Made by a program: the position numbers and the translations under genes
Notes under the pieces: model-generated
What the model saw: only the letters and a program-made list of their open reading frames with translations
Told to the model about the DNA's origin: nothing
The model's database searches: none
Assembly: GCA_031367435.1 (NCBI GenBank)
Contig: JANLPV010000040.1
Coordinates: 55,474 to 119,473, forward strand
Direction of reading: 5' to 3'
From: WLMZ01 sp031367435
GTDB taxonomy: Bacteria > Actinomycetota > Acidimicrobiia > Acidimicrobiales > Ilumatobacteraceae
DNA: 64,000 nt
In this document: in pieces, positions 35,425 to 43,360 of the stretch
Position numbering within the stretch: position 1 is the stretch's first letter
How the letters are laid out: each line of letters opens with the position of its first letter

Positions 35425-35807
35425 CGTGCCCGAACCCAGGCGTCGAGCAAGCCGCCAATCACCATACGAACCGCATCGAGTGGACGAGTGTCCTTGCCGA
35501 GGTTGGCATCGATGAGTTGATCGATCGCGAATCGGTAGAGCTGCTCAAGGTGATTGGCGAGATCGGTGACCACTGGGTCCGGATGACTCGTGGCGAGTCC
35601 GCTCGTGAGCTCCAGCAGAATCGCTTGCCCTCGCACCGTCTCGTCGTGGAACACCTGTAACCAGTTGTGTGGCTGGTGCAACTCGGCTTGCTCGGCGCGG
35701 TTGCACGACGTGATGACACGCTCGTATGCCATGCGCACCACCTCTTGCGGACTCGCTGTTACTGCGGACGCATTTGCATATGTGGCGAGGGCCGCAACTG
35801 CAGACAT
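35421..35807 (-). CDS. fliS: Flagellin export chaperone FliS
   Basis: The start is ATG 35807, preceded by AAAGGA at six bases. The 128-aa product has FliS features: an N-terminal YANASAVTASPQEVVRMAYE, a helix with FAIDQLIDANLGKD, and the C-terminal PLDAVRMVIGGLLDAWV. It keeps flagellin unfolded before export. It lies between fliD and the FliT-like gene. Confidence 0.9.
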   Translation of the reverse strand: MSAVAALATYANASAVTASPQEVVRMAYERVITSCNRAEQAELHQPHNWLQVFHDETVRGQAILLELTSGLATSHPDPVVTDLANHLEQLYRFAIDQLIDANLGKDTRPLDAVRMVIGGLLDAWVRAR

Positions 35808-36044
35808 CGGTGGTCCTTTCGTGACGCGTGAGCGGCGGGAAGCTGGCGGTGGGGTAGGGGAGCGGATCGAATGCAAGGACGGTGGAGGTGGCGAATGCGA
35901 GGACGGTGGAGGTGGCGAACGACTGGGTGAACGATTGAGCGAGTGACTGGGCGAGTGAATGGGCGAACGAGGGAACTGCAGGGTGTGGAGAGCAATGTCG
36001 GGTGCACGGCGGCCGGTTCTATGGCCGCGAGCAAAGCAATGTTG
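35808..36044. repeat. Repeat-rich fliD-fliS gap with a 24-nt tandem duplication
   Basis: A 24-nt unit ending GGACGGTGGAGGTGGC is duplicated with one mismatch (35869-35892 and 35893-35916). Beyond it, to about 35970, shorter GAGTGA/GGGCGA-type units repeat irregularly. No gene is seen in these 237 bases. Confidence 0.7.
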
Positions 36045-37880
36045 TTATCCGGTCGACAAGTTTCCGAGGGAGCCGAGAGAACTGGTGATCGAGTTGAGCC
36101 GATCGAGCGTCACCTGCATGTTCGAGTACTTTCGGCGCATCACGGCCTCTCGTTGCTTGAGGATGTCGTCGTAGCGGCCGACGCGCTTCTGCAGGTCGCT
36201 GATCTGCGTCGCCAAGGTGTCTTTCGAGGCCAGTGCGGCGCCCGCCGAGCCACCTTGCGCGCCAATACCCGACAGTGCCCCGGCGAGGCCCTGGCGGAGG
36301 GTTATCGCTCCGGTTGAACTGCCGCCGAGCGCCGTGAGTTGTGCAGCCGTCGCAGTGATCGACAACACCATCCCGCCCACCGTGTACGAACGGCCAGTTG
36401 CCACGAAGGCTGTGCCGTCGACAGTGCCCGCGGCATCGAGTCCCTTCGTCGATGTGCCGTCGATTCCAACGGCTGCCGCTCCCGAAATCGTGAAGCTCTG
36501 GCTCGACCCGAATTTGTCGTCGGTGAGGTTCAGACCCTGATCCACGCCACCAACAGTCTGCGGGATCACGGTGATCTTCACCCCTGCAGCACGCAACGCC
36601 GCATTGAGGTTGCCGGCAGTTTGGGCCCACGTAGCGGCCGTTGTGAACGACACGTTCACCGAGCCCGAGGGCGTGACGATTTGCATGGCCACCGACGTGC
36701 CAGGGGCTGGTAGCGGCGTTGGTAGACCCACCATCCCCGCTTGACTTGCTGCCTGCGTGACGATGATGGTTCGGGAGGAAGAGGTTGACGTCGAGGTCGC
36801 TCCGACGATCGAAACTCCCGTCGCGGTCGACACTGCACTGCGTCCGAGACCCGCAAACGCGCCAGTCGGATTGCTGGCCAACGTCGCGGTCAGCTTGGCA
36901 GCATCAAAGGCAATCGTGCCGTCGCGGTTGAGAGATACGCCGAGGGCGGCCGAAGTCATTGTTGCTCCAGAGGCGGTTACCAATGGCGAAGCGATCGCAC
37001 TTCTCACCGCGTCGGTAAGACGACGTGCGCCAAAGTCGCCGGCCAATGCGCCACGGGCAGCGGCCTCTGTGCTTGTCTTTGTTGCACTTGCAACAGTACT
37101 TCCAAGAGTGTTGGCGGCATCGACGAGCGCCTTCACCTTCGCGACAATCGCAGCATCGTCTCGAGCAGATGAAACAGCTACGGCAGACGTTGTTGGCTTC
37201 TGCAACGACAGTTCGACGCCATCGATGACGTCGGTGATCACGTTCGTGGATCGCGTCACCGTCACACCATCAACACGGAGCTGCGCGTTTGCCGGGGCGC
37301 GTGCTGTGGTGAACGCGCCCCAACCAACTCCTGCTGCGGTGAACGCGGCGGCAGTGCCCGACGTGGTTGAGCTGAGTGCGAGCTGAAAGGTGCCTGGCGA
37401 TGTCTGCAGCACCCGCGCCGAGACGCCGATGCTGGCCGCGTTGATTGCAGCGGCGAGGCCACCAATCGTCCCGTCGGCTGAGGTGAAAGTTTGCGTCGCG
37501 CTAGTCCCAATCGTGAGATCGACGGTGCGGCCAGCGATCGTGGCGGTGGCGGAGGTGAACGTGTCGCTCACGAGCACTGACTGGGCTGCGGCGAGCGACA
37601 CCACCTCAACGGACGCCGTCGTTGCCGGCGCCGATCCGGTGGAGCGAACAGCGATCGCTGTTGGGTCGGTCGATGAGACGGTACGCAGGCTGGCGAGCGT
37701 GTCGAGGCCGGCCATCGCGTCTGAGGCCGTTTTGAGCGCGGTGAGTTTGTCCGCGATCGACTGCCACGCGGTTTGCGCTTTCTGGAGCGCGGAGATGCGG
37801 GTGTTCAGCAGATCCTGAGGCCTGCGTTCCACTGCCATCAGTTGGGTGATGATCGATTCGGTGTCGATGGCGCCTACCAC
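36045..37880 (-). CDS. fliD: Flagellar filament cap protein FliD
   Basis: The start is GTG 37880, preceded by AAGGAGG at five bases. The 611-aa protein begins with GAIDTESIITQLMAVERRPQ, the FliD N-terminal motif. The C-terminal domain has ISDLQKRVGRYDDILKQREA followed by YSNMQVTLDRLNSITSSLG. The middle is Thr/Ser/Ala-rich and variable. It caps the filament and folds flagellin at the tip. It lies downstream of fliC behind a hairpin. Confidence 0.93.
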   Translation of the reverse strand: MVGAIDTESIITQLMAVERRPQDLLNTRISALQKAQTAWQSIADKLTALKTASDAMAGLDTLASLRTVSSTDPTAIAVRSTGSAPATTASVEVVSLAAAQSVLVSDTFTSATATIAGRTVDLTIGTSATQTFTSADGTIGGLAAAINAASIGVSARVLQTSPGTFQLALSSTTSGTAAAFTAAGVGWGAFTTARAPANAQLRVDGVTVTRSTNVITDVIDGVELSLQKPTTSAVAVSSARDDAAIVAKVKALVDAANTLGSTVASATKTSTEAAARGALAGDFGARRLTDAVRSAIASPLVTASGATMTSAALGVSLNRDGTIAFDAAKLTATLASNPTGAFAGLGRSAVSTATGVSIVGATSTSTSSSRTIIVTQAASQAGMVGLPTPLPAPGTSVAMQIVTPSGSVNVSFTTAATWAQTAGNLNAALRAAGVKITVIPQTVGGVDQGLNLTDDKFGSSQSFTISGAAAVGIDGTSTKGLDAAGTVDGTAFVATGRSYTVGGMVLSITATAAQLTALGGSSTGAITLRQGLAGALSGIGAQGGSAGAALASKDTLATQISDLQKRVGRYDDILKQREAVMRRKYSNMQVTLDRLNSITSSLGSLGNLSTG

Positions 37881-37957
37881 GTCGACCTCCTTGCTTGCCG
37901 TGCCGCTGCCGGCCGTGCGTCAGTACTCGAGTTGGGAATTCGTCAGCACAACGGGTG

Positions 37958-37990
37958 ACACCCTCCGTCCCAGTGAGGAACGGAGGGTGT
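37958..37990 (-). terminator. Hairpin terminator downstream of fliC
   Basis: ACACCCTCCGT (37958-37968) pairs perfectly with 37980-37990 across an 11-nt loop, 39 bases after the fliC stop on the minus strand. No U-tract follows. It probably ends most flagellin transcripts or protects their 3' end, separating fliC from fliD. Confidence 0.7.
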
Positions 37991-38028
37991 ACACGTCGTC
38001 TATCTGTTTGGGGGTATATCCACTGCGC

Positions 38029-38874
38029 TCAGCGCAGCAACTGCAGAATGCTCTGCGGAACCTGGTTGGCCTGCGCCAACATCGCTGTGCCGGCCTGGCT
38101 CAGGATGCTGTTGCGGGTGTAGTTCACCATTTCCGACGCCATGTCGGCGTCACGGATGCGGCTCTCCGAAGCGGTGAGGTTCTCCACCGCGACGCCGAGG
38201 TTGGCAACCGTGTGCTCCAAACGGTTCTGGACAGAACCGAGCGTTGCCCGGGCGGTCGACACGTTCTTGATGGCGGTGTCGATGTTGGTGATGGCCGTCT
38301 GGGCCGTTGTGTTGCTGGTCGACACGTCGACACCAGTTGTGAGGTTGGTGCCGATGATGCCGGTGGCGGCGTTGCCGTTGAGCGTGAGGTCATTGCCAAC
38401 GGTGACCTGCTCCGCGGCGTTTGCGTTCGCGCTGACCTGGAAGTTGAGGCCCGCACCCGCACCGCTGAAGTTAGCGAACACGGTGATGCCCGAGAAACGG
38501 GTACGTGTGCCAATTGCAGTGATTTCAGATGTGAGTTGGTTGATCTCCGACTGCTCCGCCGTGCCGTCTGAAGTGCTGTTAGCGGCCTGAACGGCGAGCT
38601 CACGCATGCGCTGAAGCATGGAGTGCACTTCGGTCAATCCGCCTTCAGCGGTCTGCAGGAAGCTGATGCCGTCCTGCGCATTGCGCTGTGCCTGAGCTGA
38701 ACCGCGGATCTCCGAACGGAGGCCTTCCGAAATGGCCAACCCAGCGGCGTCATCGGCCGCCCGGTTGATACGGAAACCTGACGACAGTTTCTCCAGGCTT
38801 TTGCCCAGTTGGCCTTGGGTTGTGGCTAGGTTGCGGCTTGCGTTGAGAGCCGCGATGTTTGCATTGATACGCAT
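38029..38874 (-). CDS. fliC: Flagellin
   Basis: The 281-aa product has both D0/D1 ends: MRINANIAALNASRNLATTQ, SLEKLSSGFRINRAADDAAG and AQRNAQDGISFLQTAEGGLT at the N-terminus, and NSILSQAGTAMLAQANQVPQ with SILQLLR at the C-terminus. The variable outer domain is very short. The ribosome site GGAGG lies in the same bases as a 40-codon ORF stop and a CsrA-like motif, so translation is probably CsrA- and coupling-controlled. It is the only flagellin in the window. Confidence 0.97.
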   Translation of the reverse strand: MRINANIAALNASRNLATTQGQLGKSLEKLSSGFRINRAADDAAGLAISEGLRSEIRGSAQAQRNAQDGISFLQTAEGGLTEVHSMLQRMRELAVQAANSTSDGTAEQSEINQLTSEITAIGTRTRFSGITVFANFSGAGAGLNFQVSANANAAEQVTVGNDLTLNGNAATGIIGTNLTTGVDVSTSNTTAQTAITNIDTAIKNVSTARATLGSVQNRLEHTVANLGVAVENLTASESRIRDADMASEMVNYTRNSILSQAGTAMLAQANQVPQSILQLLR

Positions 38875-38879
38875 TTCTG

Positions 38880-39002
38880 TTACCTCCGTGTGGTGATTTT
38901 CCGGACGTCCTTGCCCGGCGATGTTCGTTTCGGTCGCTTCTTCAATCGTTCTAGGACGATCTCAGAAATTTCTTTTGGCGCCTCACAACCCGCGCCCTGC
39001 AT
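38880..39002 (-). CDS. 40-residue basic leader ORF before flagellin
   Basis: ATG 39002 overlaps the stop of the upstream gene as TGATG. The frame runs 40 codons (MQGAGCEAPKEISEIVLERL ... DVRKITTRR) and stops with TAA at 38882-38880, inside the fliC ribosome site and six bases before its ATG. The C-terminal half is strongly basic (about a dozen Lys and Arg). It has no recognised family. Termination at this point could expose or re-load the fliC start. It may instead be a chance frame: no independent ribosome site is evident, so translation would depend on coupling. Confidence 0.5.
   Translation of the reverse strand: MQGAGCEAPKEISEIVLERLKKRPKRTSPGKDVRKITTRR
38882..38914 (-). promoter_or_regulatory. 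Two CsrA-like binding motifs in the fliC leader
   Basis: On the transcribed strand ACACGGAGGT (38891-38882, containing the ribosome site) and GCAAGGACGT (38914-38905) each match 8 of 10 positions of the published CsrA consensus ACARGGAUGU. Their GGA cores are 23 bases apart, within the range a CsrA dimer can bridge, as at Bacillus hag. csrA and fliW are in the same locus. Binding is inferred. Confidence 0.55.
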
Positions 39003-40426
39003 CAGCTGACCTTGGCCAGTGATGTGCTGTCTGCGGCCCAGGCGTCGAGCTTGCGTCGGGCACGCCGCAGAGCGGCACGCGCCTCGCTTCGCCCACTGAG
39101 GCCGAGATCTTCGGCGATGTCGGGCAACTCGGTGCCGAACCCGCCCGGATCGAGCGCCCCGGTGCGGTGGAGCCAGACGAGCGCCTCCACCTCGGTCATG
39201 CCCGAGTCCTCGATGATGTGCTTGATCGTGTCGGTCCAATCGGCCTTGTCGTAGCCGCTGTCGCTCATTGCGAGATGGCTCGATCGATCGTTGCCCATGT
39301 TGTCGGTGTCGGCATCGAGCCAGACCATCGACGTGGCCGAGAAGTGCTGCGCCCGCTCGATCTCCGCGAGCGACGAACGCGACGAGATGACGAAGATTCC
39401 CTGCGCGATCAACTCGCGCGTTGTCGCAGCCGCGCCGCGTGCCGGTGCGACGTATCGTGCCTCACCGTTCGCGAGCATGAACTCGAGTTGTGCAATCCCG
39501 GCGAATCGATCGCGAAGATTTCGCTTCGCCATCAAGCGGGTCACGCCTGCGGCGAATGCCATCCTCTGAGCGACGACGGCCGGCACCTCTGGTCGGTCCT
39601 CAGGGTGCGCCTGAAACCATGTGAGGAGCTGGCGAAACTCAACCGACACTCCAGTTGCACGGGCGATCTCGCCACGAACGGCGTTGCCAATGGCTCGTTG
39701 CACCAACTTCGACCACGCAACATCGCGCACTGGTGCTGACTGGGGATTGCTGAAGTGGCGCTCGACGACACTGAGCACCTGATGCTCGGCAACGACGATG
39801 AGGTCACTCATATCAAGTGCAGATGATTCAGAGCGCACAACGGAGCGATACCGATTCACGACTGAGAGGACCAGCCCGCGGTTTGTCTCGATGAGTTCAT
39901 GACGCGCCCGCTCGGCGGCGAGGTGCGTACGCCGCACGGCGGCCACGAGCGCGCGCCCGGTCAACAGCGGCACCGTGAACGAGTTGGGAAGATGAGCGGC
40001 GATGTCTGATGGGATCGGCTGCGCTGCGCCACCCACGACTCGGTGCGCACTCCACGTAGAGTGAGCAACGTCGAACTCGCCGACGCCGACCTGAAACTGT
40101 CCGACGACTTTGAGTGGGCCGACGGCAATCGTTGCGTCGAAGGTGTGCACGCCTTCGCGTAAAATGGCGCAGGTGTCCATCAGAACAATGTCGAAGATTT
40201 CGACGCCGGTGACAATCACCCGCGGTAGATCAACGACGGCTCCCTCGGCCTCGATTGGCTCGCTGTTCAGCATCCGCGAAAGTCGAATCATTCCGATGAG
40301 GTCTTCGCGTCGGGCGATCGTGGCCGTAGCCGCGCACTGCGACGCTTCGATTTCTTGCGAATGCCCCTTGTGCGACGCCGAGAATGGGCGATCTATGAGT
40401 GTCTCTTGAACTGTGATGTCCCGCAT
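39002..40426 (-). CDS. Divergent sigma-70-like protein upstream of flagellin
   Basis: The 474-aa protein has no close family that I recognise. Residues 1-150 form a beta-rich region of unknown type. Residues about 170-300 resemble sigma-70 region 2: ARHELIETNRGLVLSVVNRY, SALDMSDLIVVAEHQVLSVV, LVQRAIGNAVRGEIARATGV. The C-terminus resembles region 4: LPDIAEDLGLSGRSEARAAL followed by RRARRKLDAWA. It may be a sigma factor, or a sigma-like regulator that has lost promoter recognition. It ends directly at the flagellin leader ORF, so its transcripts could read into fliC. Confidence 0.6.
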   Translation of the reverse strand: MRDITVQETLIDRPFSASHKGHSQEIEASQCAATATIARREDLIGMIRLSRMLNSEPIEAEGAVVDLPRVIVTGVEIFDIVLMDTCAILREGVHTFDATIAVGPLKVVGQFQVGVGEFDVAHSTWSAHRVVGGAAQPIPSDIAAHLPNSFTVPLLTGRALVAAVRRTHLAAERARHELIETNRGLVLSVVNRYRSVVRSESSALDMSDLIVVAEHQVLSVVERHFSNPQSAPVRDVAWSKLVQRAIGNAVRGEIARATGVSVEFRQLLTWFQAHPEDRPEVPAVVAQRMAFAAGVTRLMAKRNLRDRFAGIAQLEFMLANGEARYVAPARGAAATTRELIAQGIFVISSRSSLAEIERAQHFSATSMVWLDADTDNMGNDRSSHLAMSDSGYDKADWTDTIKHIIEDSGMTEVEALVWLHRTGALDPGGFGTELPDIAEDLGLSGRSEARAALRRARRKLDAWAADSTSLAKVS

Positions 40427-40765
40427 GTAATGGTCATCGGGACGGTCGGGCGTGAAGCATCCACCCGAGTCAGGGGATGTGTGCTGTCAGCCTCACCCAA
40501 GTGTGGTAACGCGAAACGGCTGTGCCTAAGAGATACATATTGATCGCGAATGATTGCAAATCAATTAGGATGAGTGATGCAAATGCATTAGACCGTTCCG
40601 GAGATGAACGGAAGAATAATTCCGGTCGAGAAGCAGCTTCGACTATACGGAGTAGTCAAGTTCGTGTGATGATGGCGCCCGGACGCTTCAAGGGCGGGTG
40701 CCTCGAGTTCTTGCTCGTGAGACCTGCATCTCGTTGTTGCTTATTGGGGGCATATCTGTGGACGG
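40427..40765. promoter_or_regulatory. AT-richer divergent control region
   Basis: This 339-bp gap lies between the sigma-like gene and the first response regulator. It is clearly less GC-rich than its surroundings (about 40490-40640). Two related sites, GATTGCAAATCAATTA (40552-40567) and GATGCAAATGCATTA (40576-40590), share TGCAAAT at a 23-bp distance and each has inverted symmetry. They could bind a dimeric regulator such as the adjacent LuxR-type proteins. I could not fix exact promoters. Confidence 0.5.
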
Positions 40766-41455
40766 ATGGACATGATCGGCACTGCTGTTCTCAAGAACGA
40801 CGGCGTACTCAAGGTTCTCATCGTAGAAGACCACGCGATGGTGGCCGAAGGTCTTCGAGTTTTACTCGACGCCCACGCTGACATCTCGGTCATCGGCGTG
40901 GCTCTCACTATCTTGGACGGCATTGAATTGGCGCGAACCGGGCAACCCGATGTCGTCATTCTCGACTTCGCGTTACCTGACGGCGAGGCACCAGACTCCG
41001 TTCGAGGATTCCTAGACGCTGCACCGACATGTAATGTTGTGGTGCTCAACGCGAGCGCCGATTACAACTCCGTTGTTCGGTCTTTCGAGGCTGGAGTTAA
41101 GGGGTATCTGCTAAAGAACCAGCGCTCAAGCGACCTGGCCGATGCCGTTCGTACCGTGCACGCCGGTGGTCGCGCTCTGGCGGCGCAGCTGGTGAGCGCC
41201 CTTATGGCCCGCGTCGGCAGCTCGAATCGTGCTGAATATAATCTGACCCGACGAGAGATCGATGTTCTTGGCAGACTGGCCGAAGGCGCCTCAACGGAGC
41301 GCATTTCACGCGAATTGGCCCTCAGCGTGCACACCGTCCGTAATCACGTGCAGAGCGCGATACGTCGCCTGGGTGCCCATTCGAAGCTCGAAGCGGTATC
41401 GATAGCCCGCCGGGAGGGCTACTTGCCGATGAATAAGCATGAATCCATTGCCTAG
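40766..41455 (+). CDS. NarL/LuxR-family response regulator
   Basis: The 229-aa product has an intact-looking receiver: acidic pair in LIVEDHAMVAEGLRVLL, phospho-Asp in VVILDFALPDG, and the Lys in GVKGYLLKN; the usual Thr/Ser is replaced in VVVLNASAD. A C-terminal LuxR helix-turn-helix follows (LTRREIDVLGRLAEGASTER, ISRELALSVHTVRNHVQSAI). No histidine kinase is next to it. ATG 40766 and ATG 40772 are both possible starts. A second regulator of the same class follows. Confidence 0.88.
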   Translation: MDMIGTAVLKNDGVLKVLIVEDHAMVAEGLRVLLDAHADISVIGVALTILDGIELARTGQPDVVILDFALPDGEAPDSVRGFLDAAPTCNVVVLNASADYNSVVRSFEAGVKGYLLKNQRSSDLADAVRTVHAGGRALAAQLVSALMARVGSSNRAEYNLTRREIDVLGRLAEGASTERISRELALSVHTVRNHVQSAIRRLGAHSKLEAVSIARREGYLPMNKHESIA

Positions 41456-41496
41456 TCATTGATTTCATCAATTTCGAGAACGAGGGTTCATATATT

Positions 41497-41520
41497 CTGA
41501 GCCTGAGCCTGAGCCTGAGA
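41497..41520. repeat. Four 6-nt tandem repeats
   Basis: CTGAGC occurs three times in a row, followed by CTGAGA, in the 112-bp gap between the two response regulator genes, about 50 bases before the second start. Confidence 0.7.
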
Positions 41521-41567
41521 CATCGCGGGCGAATCGTCAAGACTTCCGCAAGAAATAGCTTCAGTTC

Positions 41568-42248
41568 TTGAACGCTCTGCCGAAGAACATATTCGTGAAG
41601 CGAGCGGCAGTCATTGACGGGTGGGCAATCATGAGGGTCGGCGTGGAGACGACGTTGCGACGCAGCGGCGTGAACACGGTGCAGTCGGTTTCGACGGCAA
41701 CCGAGTTCTTCGCATCGCACACGGGTACAACGAGCCCGATCCAACGAGAACTCGACCGCGAGACCGATCAACTCGACATTGCGGTCATCGGCGCGATCGC
41801 GGACATGACTCAGATCGCTGCAATCAGGCGCGCAACGGCTGCAGGAGTCAGTGTCATTGTGATGACCTCCAGCATTTCGCCCGCCGCGGTGATGGAACTC
41901 TGTTCGGCCGGTGCCCACGCAGTCGTGGCCCGCGAGGCTTCAGACGCAGAGCTTGGTGAGGCGATCGACTCGGTCGTAAAGGGCCGTCGTTATGTCGCGC
42001 CAGAACTGCTTGGTGCAATGTTTGCGGAGAAGGCAACCCCTGTTGCGAAGCCTCGGTTCGATCTCACGTCTCGCGAGCGTGAAGTGCTTGTCGAGCTTGT
42101 CACGGGCCGCACCAACCTCGAGATCAGCAAGCGTTTGCTCATTGGCCAGGAAACGGTGAAGAGCCACTTGAACAACATCTACGACAAGCTCGACGTGCGT
42201 CGGCGCACTCACGCGGTGAGTCTCGCGCTCGCTGCGGGTCTCGTCTGA
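41568..42248 (+). CDS. LuxR-type regulator with a pseudo-receiver domain
   Basis: The 226-aa frame starts at TTG 41568; GTG 41595 (VKRAAVIDGW) is an equally likely start. The receiver fold is recognisable but the phospho-Asp strand reads LDIAVIGAIAD, with Gly at the usual Asp, and the Lys strand reads AHAVVAREAS. It cannot be phosphorylated in the normal way. The LuxR DNA-binding domain is intact (LTSREREVLVELVTGRTNLE, ISKRLLIGQETVKSHLNNIY, DKLDVRRRTHAV). It may act by expression level, ligand binding or dimerisation with its neighbour. Confidence 0.8.
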   Translation: MNALPKNIFVKRAAVIDGWAIMRVGVETTLRRSGVNTVQSVSTATEFFASHTGTTSPIQRELDRETDQLDIAVIGAIADMTQIAAIRRATAAGVSVIVMTSSISPAAVMELCSAGAHAVVAREASDAELGEAIDSVVKGRRYVAPELLGAMFAEKATPVAKPRFDLTSREREVLVELVTGRTNLEISKRLLIGQETVKSHLNNIYDKLDVRRRTHAVSLALAAGLV

Positions 42249-42352
42249 CGCGAACAGACGCGACGTAGACGTTCCGCCCCGTTCGACACGCCTGGGCATC
42301 GAACTCTTCGAGCGCCACTCGTTCCGTTTCGAGATGAACTAGCTTCGCGGCT

Positions 42353-43360
42353 GTGTCAGACCCAGCATCAATGCCCCCGTCGGCACAGCTCTCTGGCGCT
42401 ATCTGCGTCGTGACTGGCGGCTTGGGTTTCATTGGGTCGAATCTTGTCGGGTCGCTCATCGGAATGGGCGCCACGGTACGCGTGGTCGACGACCTGGTTC
42501 CTTCGCACGGTGGCACTGTGCACAACGTAGAAGGGCTTGGGGCCGAGGTCATGGTGGCCAACATCGCCGACGCTCGTGTTGCCGAGGTGCTAACCGGTGC
42601 CGACATCGTGTTCAATCTCGCCGGACAAGTAAGCCATACGGCGTCGATGCTCGATCCACAACAGGATCTGCGGCTCAACGCACTCGATCATGCTGGCTTT
42701 CTCGACACGTTGCGACGAGCGGCTCCGCACGTGCGAGTCGTACACGCATCCACACGACAGGTGTATGGCCGCGTGCTCCGCCAACCGGTCGACGAGACGA
42801 CGGCGGCTAACCCAGTGGATGTCAACGGTGTCTCGAAGCTCGCTGGTGAACAGCTGCATATGGTGTACGGGCAGGCGTACGGTCTCGCCACAACATCGCT
42901 ACGGCTCACAAATGTCTATGGTCCGCGCCAGCGTTTGACGAGTGACGAACTGGGATTCCTCCCCGTGTTCGTCCGTAAAGCGTTGCAGAACGAATGCATC
43001 ACGATCTTCGGTGATGGCACCCAGCGTCGAGACTGCGTTCACGTCGCAGATGTTGTCTCGTGCCTCGTCGCTGCGACGGCCGATCTAGCCGCGGGCCGGG
43101 TCTACAACGTAGGGCACTCCAGCGACTACTCACTTGCCGAGATCGCGGCGATCATCGTCGACGCGGCTCAGAGCAGCGGCGGTGTCGAACTGGTGCCATG
43201 GCCGAACGATCATCAACGCATCGACATCGGTTCATTTCATACTGATAGCCGTCGTATCGCGGCTGAGCTGGGCTGGACAGCAGCGGTGTCCCTTGCGGAT
43301 GGGGTGGCGGACACGGTCAGGTTCTATCGTGGTGACCCGTGGTACCTGTCGTCGACCTGA
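42353..43360 (+). CDS. NAD-dependent epimerase/dehydratase (nucleotide-sugar SDR)
   Basis: The start is GTG 42353; ATG 42371 is possible. The 335-aa protein has the NAD motif VVTGGLGFIGSNLVGSL and the extended-SDR pattern (IVFNLAGQVSHTASMLDPQQ, LTNVYGPRQRL, FGDGTQRRDCVHVADVV). The catalytic YxxxK is replaced by NGVSK in PVDVNGVSKLAGEQ; a subgroup of UDP-sugar epimerase-like proteins has Asn there, so this may be a family trait rather than damage. It probably makes a keto or epimerised nucleotide sugar for the aminotransferase that overlaps it by 22 nt. Confidence 0.82.
   Translation: MSDPASMPPSAQLSGAICVVTGGLGFIGSNLVGSLIGMGATVRVVDDLVPSHGGTVHNVEGLGAEVMVANIADARVAEVLTGADIVFNLAGQVSHTASMLDPQQDLRLNALDHAGFLDTLRRAAPHVRVVHASTRQVYGRVLRQPVDETTAANPVDVNGVSKLAGEQLHMVYGQAYGLATTSLRLTNVYGPRQRLTSDELGFLPVFVRKALQNECITIFGDGTQRRDCVHVADVVSCLVAATADLAAGRVYNVGHSSDYSLAEIAAIIVDAAQSSGGVELVPWPNDHQRIDIGSFHTDSRRIAAELGWTAAVSLADGVADTVRFYRGDPWYLSST

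Noticed and set aside
38875..39001. A sigma-28 promoter directly upstream of flagellin
   Set aside because: I looked for TAAA-N15-GCCGATAA-like sequences on the minus strand and found none close to consensus; flagellin may be transcribed from further upstream or by the sigma-like protein's own motif.
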